20,373 nucleotides of DNA from Acholeplasmatales bacterium (GCA_900770055.1 CAAGJD010000006.1:1-20373), one strand, 5' to 3'. Positions 1 through 6,976 are shown, numbered from the stretch's first letter. Program-made: numbers and translations. Notes: generated from the letters alone by a model not told the origin.

Positions 1-14
1 CACACAAATGAATT

Positions 15-338
15 TTGATTTCGAAGGAGCCCCGTTCATGGGTAGCAGGTAATAAATGTAGGCAGCTAGGAATACATATTCATGTTATTAATGAAGCATA
101 TACATCAAAATGTTCATTTTATGATAATGATGAGATAAAAAGAGATAATTATTCAGGTGATAGAATAATAAGAGGCTTATATAAAACAAGAAATAATAAA
201 ATAATTAATGCAGATGTAAATGCAGCATTAAATATATATAAAAAATATACATTAAAAAGTAACTCAACAAATAATAAAATAGATTATTTAATGAGTAGAG
301 GTCTAACAATACCTAATAGAGTATTAGTCACTCTTTAG
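15..338 (+). pseudogene. tnpB: 3' fragment of IS605-family tnpB (RNA-guided nuclease/transposase accessory)
   Basis: The translated C-terminal 85 or so residues carry family hallmarks: a KCRQLGI segment, then EAYTSKCS, then GDRIIRGLYKT, then NADVNAALNI, where the Asp of ADVNAA is the third RuvC catalytic acidic residue. Only the first Cys of the usual zinc-ribbon region is obvious. The window begins inside the element, so the RuvC-I and RuvC-II parts are not visible. The frame is closed by a TGA at 9-11, and the first codons (about 18-50) do not resemble the expected 'pfxxLIxxiqYKC' lead-in. This suggests a frameshift or a junction close to position 50. Hairpins follow the stop, as expected for the right end of such elements. 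The family is clear; whether the copy is intact is not, and I judge it a remnant. Confidence 0.75.
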
Positions 339-346
339 ATAATAAA

Positions 347-373
347 ACACCCTATATCTGCGATATAAGGTGT
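347..373 (-). terminator. Hairpin behind the 441-770 ORF, also 3' of tnpB
   Basis: Arms at 347-358 and 362-373 pair over 12 positions around a TGC loop. On the plus strand one position is a C-A mismatch, but in minus-strand RNA the same position is a U-G wobble, so the stem is unbroken. In the minus direction the hairpin is followed by TTTTATTATC, a usable U tract. This fits an intrinsic terminator for the minus-strand ORF ending at 441. Its place just after tnpB also allows a role in the element's right end or guide-RNA scaffold. Confidence 0.55.
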
Positions 374-401
374 ATCTAATGATATTAATATTTCTTTAAA
401 A

Positions 402-415
402 TAGGCGAATGCCTA
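402..415 (+). repeat. Small perfect hairpin, possible IS605 right-end hairpin
   Basis: TAGGC (402-406) and GCCTA (411-415) enclose a GAAT loop. IS200/IS605 elements end in short imperfect hairpins that TnpA recognises as single-stranded DNA, and this one lies about 65 bases past the tnpB stop. No TnpA gene or left end is in the window, so the assignment is by position only. Confidence 0.35.
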
Positions 416-440
416 GATGAATAAGTTATCTTATAATAAA

Positions 441-770
441 TTATTTATTCATTTTGTTCTTAGCTAATGTACTAACTAACTTTTCAATAAGATCAGAAAT
501 AAATAAACAAATAACACCTACTGCTAGAAATTCAATTGTTCTTGGAAAAATCCCATAAAAAATGGTACCTTTAAGAGTTATTAGTGGTTCATCAGGAACT
601 ATTTTTAAACTAAAAGCAATTAAATGAGATATAATAATCATTGGAATGCTCAAGCCTAAAGTATATAAGACATATTTTTTTTCATTATATAAACAAGATA
701 TTACTACAGAGAAAACAAGCATAATTATCGTATGATACGAAAGTACTGAATACAATAATCCTGATTGCAA
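441..770 (-). CDS. Small membrane protein of unknown function, possibly 5'-truncated
   Basis: I do not recognise this protein. The reading frame gives about 109 residues with three to four hydrophobic stretches: around residues 11-27, 35-55, 66-76 (weaker) and 78-97, ending in a short Lys/Asn-rich tail. The nominal start is a TTG at 770 with no Shine-Dalgarno site. The frame stays open and hydrophobic for about 19 more codons upstream (to a TAA near 826-828) without any ATG or GTG. This could mean an unusual start codon (for example ATT) or loss of the original 5' end. It is followed by a terminator-like hairpin at 347-373. Codon content and membrane pattern make a real or recently real gene plausible. 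Confidence 0.4.
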   Translation of the reverse strand: MQSGLLYSVLSYHTIIMLVFSVVISCLYNEKKYVLYTLGLSIPMIIISHLIAFSLKIVPDEPLITLKGTIFYGIFPRTIEFLAVGVICLFISDLIEKLVSTLAKNKMNK

Positions 771-909
771 TACTAATATTAATAAAATAATATATCTAAT
801 TTTATTAATTGTTAAAATAAAGCATTAAAACCAATTAAAAGTATGTTAAAATAAAATATAGTCAATTATTACTACAAATTAAAGAATATAGACCTTAAAT
901 ATGGTTTTC

Positions 910-968
910 TATTTACAACAAATTTCTATTTATAAGCCTAAATTAAATGTATTATGTTGTTGTAAATA
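910..968. repeat. Long inverted repeat upstream of the TetR gene
   Basis: TATTTACAACAA (910-921) is repeated in perfect inverted form as TTGTTGTAAATA (957-968), 12 of 12 bases, with 35 bases between. The right arm ends 31 bases before the TetR start and overlaps where a -35 element could lie. The rest of the 771-999 gap is AT-rich, and I see no RNA gene in it. Confidence 0.6.
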
Positions 969-999
969 AAAGATAAATATTATTCAAAGGATGTGAAAA

Positions 1000-1533
1000 T
1001 TGAGTTTGGTCTACTCAATGCATAATATGGCAGAATGGAAAACTAACGCAAGAGCTTTAGAATCTCAAAGAAAGATTTATAAAGCACTAAGAAGAGTATT
1101 AGAAAGAAAACAATTATTGGAAATAACTGTTGCAGATGTCAGTGAAGAATGTGGTATTTCAAGAACAACGTTTTATCGAAACTTTGATAATATAATTGAT
1201 GTTTTAGACGTAACATTTGATTTTTATTACCATAGATACTTAACTCAAAAATTTAATCATGAAAATCAGTTATTATTCTTTTTTGAATATTGGATTAAGC
1301 ATAGAGATTTAGTCAGAATTATTGCTACACAAAACGAATATCTAATTAAAAAAACAATTATGAAATATGAAGGTACTACACTGAATAATGTATATTTACT
1401 AGATATAAAATATTCACTAATGACATCACTTATTTGTAGATGGTCAGAAAGAAAAAAAGAAACTCCAGCTGAAATGGAGTCTCTTACTAAAAAAATTCTT
1501 AGTTGTAAATGCATAGATATTTTAATCAAATAA
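1000..1533 (+). CDS. TetR-family transcriptional regulator
   Basis: A 177-residue protein with an N-terminal helix-turn-helix: residues about 23-40 form the first helix, and 43-62 carry ITVADVSEECGISRTTFYR, the typical TetR recognition region ending in TFY-R-F. The C-terminal 110 residues are helical and hydrophobic and should bind ligand and dimerise; the ligand is unknown. The start is a TTG at 1000 preceded by AAAGG (986-990) nine bases away. ATG codons at 1018 and 1027 are alternatives, still upstream of the HTH. The gene is monocistronic, sits behind a 12-bp inverted repeat that may be its own operator, and converges on the pectin esterase gene. The family is certain; nothing in the sequence shows that it controls the pectin genes. 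Confidence 0.88.
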   Translation: MSLVYSMHNMAEWKTNARALESQRKIYKALRRVLERKQLLEITVADVSEECGISRTTFYRNFDNIIDVLDVTFDFYYHRYLTQKFNHENQLLFFFEYWIKHRDLVRIIATQNEYLIKKTIMKYEGTTLNNVYLLDIKYSLMTSLICRWSERKKETPAEMESLTKKILSCKCIDILIK

Positions 1534-1557
1534 GCATCCGGTTGGATGCTTATTTTT
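1531..1557 (+). terminator. Intrinsic terminator of the TetR gene (possibly bidirectional)
   Basis: TAAGCATCC and GGATGCTTA form a perfect 9-bp stem with a GGTT loop (1531-1552), followed by TTTTT. The stem begins at the TetR stop codon. It lies just beyond the convergent esterase gene ending at 1560, where the minus-strand U tract is weaker, so it may serve both. Confidence 0.85.
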
Positions 1558-1559
1558 CT

Positions 1560-3608
1560 TTATTCAAAATATTCAATAATAATATAAAGAATATATAATC
1601 CACTAGATGCAGAACCTAATTGATAAGTTCCTGCAGAAGTTAATTCTTGTGAAGTTATACTTAATGATACATTAGCTGCAAATGAAACAATTGGTGTTTT
1701 AGAGCCCTTTGATACTAAATTTACAACTCTATCAGTACTACCAGAAGATTTAGCAACTACAGTAATAGTACAAGCTCCTTCAGTAGTAAATTCGATATAT
1801 CTACTACTACCAAATGATGCACTTCCACCCATTGATATAGCCTTAGTATTTGAATATTCAGTTCCATTATAAACAAAAATTGCAGAAAGAGATTTAACAT
1901 CAACTGCTTTATTTTGTGCGCCAACTACTATAAATCCATTACCCGCATCAAATTCAGTTGTGTAAGTAGCTATTGTTAAATCATTTGGATTCATAATAAC
2001 AGTTTTAACAGGTTTTGGTCTACTTTCTAATTCTTTTTCATTTACTTTATTAACATATTCAAGTAAAAGATCATAATTTGTTACAGAACCTCTATCATCA
2101 GAATTCAAAGCATTATATAAATCAAGAGCTTCATTACATTTTACTTTATAATCACTAAAGTTCTCTAAAGTAACCTCACCAACGCAAACAGAAGCAATTT
2201 TATCAATTACAACCTGTGGATCTAAATATACTCTATCAGGATTTGATGGATTTACAATAGTAAATAATCCTTCAAGATTAGCTATAGTGCTTTTTGAATT
2301 TAAATTTGATGGATCAGTATAAGCTTTTGGATTAGACAATACATAATCAGAGAAATTGAAATATTCATTATTGCTATGAATTTCATTATTACTAATTTTT
2401 AATATTTCTTCTGCGACAAATGCAGCAGTAAGGAAAGCACCATATTTATTATAATGTGTTGCTTCTATTCCTTGATATCCTAAAGCTGAATTACCATATG
2501 CCTTATCATAGCCTGCTGGCCATGTACCAGTTAAATCATTTGGTTTTATTGCCATTAAGTAATTAGCTTGAGAAGGTGTTGCTGTTTCTAATAACATCTT
2601 AGTTTTTGCAAATAAATCAATTAATAAACAATCCTCTTCACTAGCTAATTGTCTAACAGCTTGAACATATGCGAAATTTTCACCATGTAATCCAGGTCCA
2701 CCTATTATTTCGTTTCCACTGAATTTAACTCTTGAAACTGGTGTAACCAATACTGGTATTGCTCCTACGCTTCTTGCAAAATCAATGTACTTTTTTAAAT
2801 ACCATTTGTATGTGCCACTTCCATATGGATAATAATTGTCTCCATATTTAGCAATTTCAGTTTTTGCATTATTAAGTTCAGTTTCAGTTGTTACGCTTGA
2901 TACTTCCTCTGGAATATATGATGTAGAAGCTAATTGACCTGGAATGATTGGAAATATTCCATTTTCATCAGGTGTTCCAAGCTGAACCATTCTATCTGCC
3001 ATTGTTGATGGTATTGATTTTGATGCATCATCATTATGACCAAATTGAATAAATAAAAAGTCTCCTTCTTTTATTCCTGCAGAAATAGGTTCACCATTAT
3101 TTTCTTTAAAACTATAATTTCCACCTGTTGGATATAATCTACCTTCATTGATAAATGATCTAGAGCTTCTTCCTCCTTGAGCGGCATTTTTTACTACTAT
3201 TTCATCGCTCAAAAAATCATCTAGGAATTGTCCCCATCCACCAATATATTGATTATCATTATAAGTTTTTACTGTTGAATCTCCTGCCAAATAAATAGTT
3301 GGTTTTTTATTTGTTGGTTCTTTAACTGGTACTTGTGTTGGTGTAGTAGTTGAAAAACTTGGAGTTGTAGTACTACTAGGTGTAGTAGTTGGTATTGTTT
3401 GTGTTGGAGCACTTGTTGGTGCAGTAGTTGAAACACTTGAAGATGACATAGTACTACCTGGTGTACTTGTTGTTGGTGCACTTGGAGCTATTGTCGTAAT
3501 TGTTTGTGTGTTTGTTGGAACACTTGAATTATTATTGTTATTATTACAAGAAGACAATGACAATAATAAGAAAATAAATAAAAATAATGCTGTAAATCTT
3601 TTTTTCAT
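1560..3608 (-). CDS. Secreted SGNH esterase, rhamnogalacturonan acetylesterase-like (CE12-type) lipoprotein
   Basis: 682 residues. Residues 1-21 are a lipoprotein signal ending in LSSC (lipidated Cys21), followed by an Asn run and a Ser/Thr/Pro linker to about residue 100. The SGNH hydrolase domain spans about 103-405: GDST with catalytic Ser111, the Gly block AAQGGRSSRS (142-151), GHND at 190-193 and THYNKYGA with catalytic His385. The usual Asp three residues before that His is Glu382. A helical segment (about 435-525) and a C-terminal beta-sandwich (about 534-682) follow; the latter resembles a module of the neighbouring pectinesterase and probably binds polysaccharide. Family members remove acetyl groups from rhamnogalacturonan at the cell surface. 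AGGAGG (3615-3620) six bases before the ATG fixes the start. The substrate is inferred from family and neighbour. Confidence 0.85.
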   Translation of the reverse strand: MKKRFTALFLFIFLLLSLSSCNNNNNNSSVPTNTQTITTIAPSAPTTSTPGSTMSSSSVSTTAPTSAPTQTIPTTTPSSTTTPSFSTTTPTQVPVKEPTNKKPTIYLAGDSTVKTYNDNQYIGGWGQFLDDFLSDEIVVKNAAQGGRSSRSFINEGRLYPTGGNYSFKENNGEPISAGIKEGDFLFIQFGHNDDASKSIPSTMADRMVQLGTPDENGIFPIIPGQLASTSYIPEEVSSVTTETELNNAKTEIAKYGDNYYPYGSGTYKWYLKKYIDFARSVGAIPVLVTPVSRVKFSGNEIIGGPGLHGENFAYVQAVRQLASEEDCLLIDLFAKTKMLLETATPSQANYLMAIKPNDLTGTWPAGYDKAYGNSALGYQGIEATHYNKYGAFLTAAFVAEEILKISNNEIHSNNEYFNFSDYVLSNPKAYTDPSNLNSKSTIANLEGLFTIVNPSNPDRVYLDPQVVIDKIASVCVGEVTLENFSDYKVKCNEALDLYNALNSDDRGSVTNYDLLLEYVNKVNEKELESRPKPVKTVIMNPNDLTIATYTTEFDAGNGFIVVGAQNKAVDVKSLSAIFVYNGTEYSNTKAISMGGSASFGSSRYIEFTTEGACTITVVAKSSGSTDRVVNLVSKGSKTPIVSFAANVSLSITSQELTSAGTYQLGSASSGLYILYIIIEYFE

Positions 3609-3682
3609 AAATTTCCTCCTAAATTGTATTTATAATTCTATTTTATATAATATTATTATTTTTACTATATCATATTGTTTTT

Positions 3683-3692
3683 AATGATACAC
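3683..3692 (-). promoter_or_regulatory. Shared 10-bp box upstream of the SGNH esterase gene
   Basis: On the minus strand GTGTATCATT lies 75 bases before the ATG at 3608. The identical 10-mer lies 77 bases before the pectinesterase ATG (6802-6811). The -10 element here is less clear: TATAGT (3664-3669) or TAATAT (3650-3655) are candidates. Confidence 0.45.
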
Positions 3693-3739
3693 AATATAGA
3701 GAATGTGTTTAATTAAGACATTCTATATAAGAACAAAAT

Positions 3740-3764
3740 GAGTGCCCTAAATTATAGGACACCC
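3740..3764 (-). terminator. Hairpin between the two pectin genes, terminator-like on the minus strand
   Basis: In minus-strand RNA the segment 3755-3764 pairs with 3740-3749 over ten positions, including two G-U wobbles, around a five-base loop. One wobble would be a C-A mismatch on the plus strand, favouring minus-strand use. It is followed by ATTTTGTTCTT, a modest U tract. It lies about 105 bases after the pectinesterase stop. Confidence 0.45.
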
Positions 3765-3802
3765 AAGACGAAAATGAAAAAAGAAACATTTATTTTTATA
3801 TA

Positions 3803-3830
3803 TTAGGGCTATTTTTTATAATAGCCCTAA
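3803..3830. repeat. Perfect 10-bp hairpin downstream of the pectinesterase gene
   Basis: TTAGGGCTAT (3803-3812) and ATAGCCCTAA (3821-3830) pair perfectly with an 8-base A/T loop, 40 bases past the pectinesterase stop. Neither strand has a real U tract after it, so it looks more like an mRNA 3'-end stabiliser, or a partner of the hairpin at 3740-3764, than a classical terminator. Confidence 0.6.
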
Positions 3831-3869
3831 TTTACCTAATTTAAATTACCTATATTAACTAATAACTAA

Positions 3870-6725
3870 TTAACGAGGATTTGTTAATGAAATGCTATAA
3901 ATATATGCTCCACCTGTAGCAATAATTTCAACATAACCAGCTGTAACGTCTGCTTCAGTTACAGTATATACATCTGTATCTGTTGAAGTATCAGCAGCTA
4001 TCATATTATCACCAGAACCAATTGTATATTTTGATTGACCTGGATATGAAACTACTTTAATAACACTACCAACGTTCTTAACAGGTACTTTAATGATTGT
4101 ACCATTATTAAATTGAGCATAGCCTGAAGCATTATAAGCTAACTTACCATTTGCACATGTTGCATCTACTGTTAGACTTACACCATCAACATTACTCTTA
4201 ACATCTGCAGTAGTACCTTGAATATTTACAGCAGTAATTTCACTTGGAGTTGCTGTTTGGAAATTCCATGTTGCATCATATTCTATCTTAGCATAAACGA
4301 TTGGGTTAATCTCTGTTGAACCTGGACGTACAATATTCCATGTACCAGTAGTTTCTAATCTATATACAAATACTGATAAATCACCTGATGTATAAGCTGT
4401 AGCAGCTACAACATTTGTACCATCAGTTACCTTAGGTTCAACTGTTGCTTTACCAGCTGGACCAATAACTACTGTTAATGTAGCAGGGTTTGTTGTAGCA
4501 ACAGTAAGCATACCAGAACCATTTAATTTTAAACCACAAGAAGTAGTAAATGATTGACCTGAAAGGTTAGTATATGTAATTGCTGATGATAAAGCCTTAT
4601 ATGATGAACTATTAACACTGAAATTACCTATTTCAAGAGCACCATCTTCAGTATCTAATGTTTGATCTGTAGTATACCATTCAGCAGCTGTCCAAGTTGC
4701 TTCGATTGGGTTACAAGTAACTGTTTGTTGTACACCACTACCATCACATGCTGTTGCAGTGAATGTAACTTCTCCTGCTGATACGAATGTAACCTTACCA
4801 GTATAAATATCAATTTTACCAACTTCTTCATTTGAAGATGTCCACTTAACTGACTTGTTAGTAGCATCAGCATTTACTGCTGCAGTTAATACAAGTGCAA
4901 CACCTACAGCATGATTATTTGTGCTTTGTGTAATATTAATATCAGTTACTTCTTTTTGAACGATTGTTGGATCTTTTTCTACAACAACCTTTGTAATATA
5001 AGTTGTAGCCTTTGCAGTAAGTACTACTGATGTTACATTATCATCGTAAACAACATAATTGTTTTCAATAAACTTGCTTGTACTACCATTATCGAAGAAC
5101 ATTACAGATTCGCCTTGACCTTCTGCTTGTGCTTCCATTGTACCTGCATAATAACCATAAATTGTAACATAAGACTTACCAGTAACTGGAATTGTAATTG
5201 TAGAACCATTTGAACCTACATAATGAGGTTTTCCTTCTTGTACAGCAAAGCCTGAACATAATGCGCTTTGATCTTCAGTTCCATCAAAATTATAAGTTGT
5301 TGTTTCACATACTATTTCGCCTTCTAATAAATCAGAAGATTCATCAGCAGTAACATCAAAACCATATTCAGTAATAATTGAATTAATATCCCAATTACTT
5401 ACTGTATCCTTTTCATATTTAGCTTTTGCAGTATTATAAATTCTATTTAAAATTGCTTGTCTACCATTGAATTCAACTGCTGTAACAGCATCATCAATAA
5501 TATAATCTTTAGATGCTAAGCCTAAGCTTGCAGCTGTATTTGTATCCATCTTCCAACCAATTATTGTCTTAGGATAATCAGTTGCAATTTGAGTCTTATA
5601 CCAAGGACCATCTGATAATTCAATGTCAGAACATTCTGTATTGATATAAGCAACTTGATTATAGTATCCACTTGACCATGGAGTACGTGCTAAATATGTC
5701 TTTTGACCATTTGCTTTAGCTTCATCAGATTCTTTAACAGTTGAGTTTAAGAATACAAGACCCTTACCAACCTTATTAGCAATATTCATTCTTGGTGCTG
5801 CGACATAAGAAACATGTGTTGTTGCTGCTGAATCCCAAACTGATACTATTTCACAGTTTTCATATAATGCAACTGCACCATCTTCATTCATCCAAATGAA
5901 GTCTGTATCACCCTCAACATAGCATCCATAGAACCATGCTTTACCAGCTGTTCTTAATGTATCTTGATGTGAAATAAATGAACAGTTATATGCTACTGCA
6001 TTTCTATTATTATCAGTACCAAGTACTTCTGCTTGAGCGTTATTTCCAACCTCTGCACGAGAATAATCACTTTCAAGTTTTATATTTTCAAGAATAAGAT
6101 TACCTGTACCTCTAACTTCTAATAACTCACGAGCTCGCATAGCTGACATATTGCTACCACGACCTCTAATAATTACATCACTACCATATTTAGTATCTGT
6201 ATTACCAACGATGCGGATTGATGCAGTACCATTATATGATAAACCATTTTCTGCATAAGTACCTTTATTTAACTTAATAGTATACATACTAGTATCTCCA
6301 GATGTTGGAATAGCAGCAAGTGCGGCAGTAATAGTATCGTATGCAACACCATTCATCTCAATTGGATTTTCTTGAACAACTGGTACAGTTGTTGTTGGTG
6401 TAGTTGTAGGTGTAGTAGTTGGTGCTACTGTTGGTGCACTTGTTGGTGCACTTGTTGGTTGTGTTGGCACTGTTGTTGGTGCCACTGTTGGTGCCACTGT
6501 TGGTGCTACTGTTGGTGCCACTGTTGGTGTAGTAGTTGATACTACTGTAGAACCAGGTGTTGAAACCACTGTAGTTGGTTTTGTTGTTGGCGCTACTGTT
6601 GGTGCAATAGTTGGAATTGTAGTTGGTGTTTGACTAGATGATGTTTTAGTATCATTAGTACAACCTGCTAAAGCTATTGAAGCCATTGCAACTGCAATTC
6701 CTATAAAAAGTTTTCTCTTCTTCAT
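3870..6725 (-). CDS. Secreted modular pectinesterase (CE8-like) lipoprotein
   Basis: 951 residues from the ATG at 6725. The signal peptide ends in LAGC (Cys22), followed by a Thr/Val/Ala/Pro linker to about 115. The pectinesterase beta-helix spans about 120-400: Gln231 in QAEVL, HQDTL with Gln254 and acid/base Asp255, GDTDFIW with nucleophile Asp275, and YLARTPW with Arg347, a variant of LGRPW. These residues match the known pectin methylesterase active site, which releases methanol from homogalacturonan. C-terminal modules are a beta-sandwich (about 477-583), a BIG2-like Ig domain (about 592-672), a module like that of the SGNH esterase (about 676-816) and a second copy related to the first (about 818-948). 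An in-frame ATG at 6749 would lie inside the leader upstream of the AAAGGGGG ribosome site, so 6725 is preferred. The gene looks visibly richer in G and C than tilS or the helicase. Confidence 0.9.
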   Translation of the reverse strand: MKKRKLFIGIAVAMASIALAGCTNDTKTSSSQTPTTIPTIAPTVAPTTKPTTVVSTPGSTVVSTTTPTVAPTVAPTVAPTVAPTTVPTQPTSAPTSAPTVAPTTTPTTTPTTTVPVVQENPIEMNGVAYDTITAALAAIPTSGDTSMYTIKLNKGTYAENGLSYNGTASIRIVGNTDTKYGSDVIIRGRGSNMSAMRARELLEVRGTGNLILENIKLESDYSRAEVGNNAQAEVLGTDNNRNAVAYNCSFISHQDTLRTAGKAWFYGCYVEGDTDFIWMNEDGAVALYENCEIVSVWDSAATTHVSYVAAPRMNIANKVGKGLVFLNSTVKESDEAKANGQKTYLARTPWSSGYYNQVAYINTECSDIELSDGPWYKTQIATDYPKTIIGWKMDTNTAASLGLASKDYIIDDAVTAVEFNGRQAILNRIYNTAKAKYEKDTVSNWDINSIITEYGFDVTADESSDLLEGEIVCETTTYNFDGTEDQSALCSGFAVQEGKPHYVGSNGSTITIPVTGKSYVTIYGYYAGTMEAQAEGQGESVMFFDNGSTSKFIENNYVVYDDNVTSVVLTAKATTYITKVVVEKDPTIVQKEVTDINITQSTNNHAVGVALVLTAAVNADATNKSVKWTSSNEEVGKIDIYTGKVTFVSAGEVTFTATACDGSGVQQTVTCNPIEATWTAAEWYTTDQTLDTEDGALEIGNFSVNSSSYKALSSAITYTNLSGQSFTTSCGLKLNGSGMLTVATTNPATLTVVIGPAGKATVEPKVTDGTNVVAATAYTSGDLSVFVYRLETTGTWNIVRPGSTEINPIVYAKIEYDATWNFQTATPSEITAVNIQGTTADVKSNVDGVSLTVDATCANGKLAYNASGYAQFNNGTIIKVPVKNVGSVIKVVSYPGQSKYTIGSGDNMIAADTSTDTDVYTVTEADVTAGYVEIIATGGAYIYSISLTNPR
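6476..6523 (-). repeat. 12-bp tandem repeats encoding the Thr-Val-Ala-Pro linker
   Basis: Four adjacent copies of TTGGTGCCACTG (one with a C-to-T change) lie within a longer degenerate run at about 6395-6610. Each unit encodes one TVAP tetrapeptide of the linker between lipid anchor and catalytic domain. Gain or loss of units keeps the frame. Confidence 0.85.
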
Positions 6726-6749
6726 AGATATTATTTTCCCCCTTTTCAT

Positions 6750-6762
6750 GAAAACGCTTTTC
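6750..6762. promoter_or_regulatory. Imperfect palindrome at the pectinesterase transcription start (LacI/CcpA-type operator candidate)
   Basis: GAAAA-CGC-TTTTC has 5-bp arms around CGC and covers the predicted start point (about 6762) of the pectinesterase mRNA. Read on the minus strand, AAAGCGTTTTCA matches the right-hand 12 positions of the cre-like pattern WTGAAARCGYTTTCW; its left three do not match. Position and sequence fit repression by a LacI-family protein or CcpA. Confidence 0.5.
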
Positions 6763-6768
6763 GTTTAT

Positions 6769-6796
6769 ATTATACATCAAAAAATATTTCAAACAA
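6769..6796 (-). promoter_or_regulatory. Promoter of the pectinesterase gene
   Basis: TATAAT (6769-6774) and TTGTTT (6791-6796) are separated by 16 bases. The predicted start near 6762 gives a leader of about 37 bases containing the AAAGGGGG ribosome site. Confidence 0.7.
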
Positions 6797-6801
6797 AATC
6801 A

Positions 6802-6811
6802 AATGATACAC
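6802..6811 (-). promoter_or_regulatory. Shared 10-bp box upstream of the pectinesterase -35
   Basis: GTGTATCATT on the minus strand lies five bases upstream of the -35 element, a position typical of an activator site, and is identical to the box at 3683-3692 in front of the SGNH esterase. Confidence 0.45.
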
Positions 6812-6952
6812 CTAAAAAATAAATGTAACGATAAATTTATATTTTTTTCTAATTTTATATGTTATTTAAAAAACTATGTCATATAAACGACATTTTTATT
6901 GAGTTAGAAATACTTTACAAACCATACTATAATAATTAAGCTATTCTTATAC

Positions 6953-6973
6953 TCGAGAGTTTCATGCTCTCGA
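6953..6973. repeat. Isolated inverted repeat TCGAGAG / CTCTCGA
   Basis: Perfect 7-bp arms at 6953-6959 and 6967-6973 enclose a seven-base spacer. It stands out as GC-richer than its surroundings and lies between the terminator at 6987-7020 and the pectinesterase promoter. No gene overlaps it; it may be a protein-binding site or a small RNA hairpin. Confidence 0.5.
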
Positions 6974-6976
6974 AAT

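Noticed and set aside
771..999. Possible tRNA or small RNA in the gap before the TetR gene
   Set aside because: No cloverleaf or GC-rich stem is visible; apart from the 12-bp inverted repeat the stretch is plain AT-rich sequence.
3269..3481. Gln/His/Leu-rich alternative frame within the SGNH esterase linker
   Set aside because: It is the frame-shifted reading of the Thr/Pro repeat region and has no start signals of its own.
6395..6610. Regular short repeats that might be read as a CRISPR-like array
   Set aside because: Units are 12 bp with no spacers and translate in frame to a Thr/Pro linker of a secreted enzyme.
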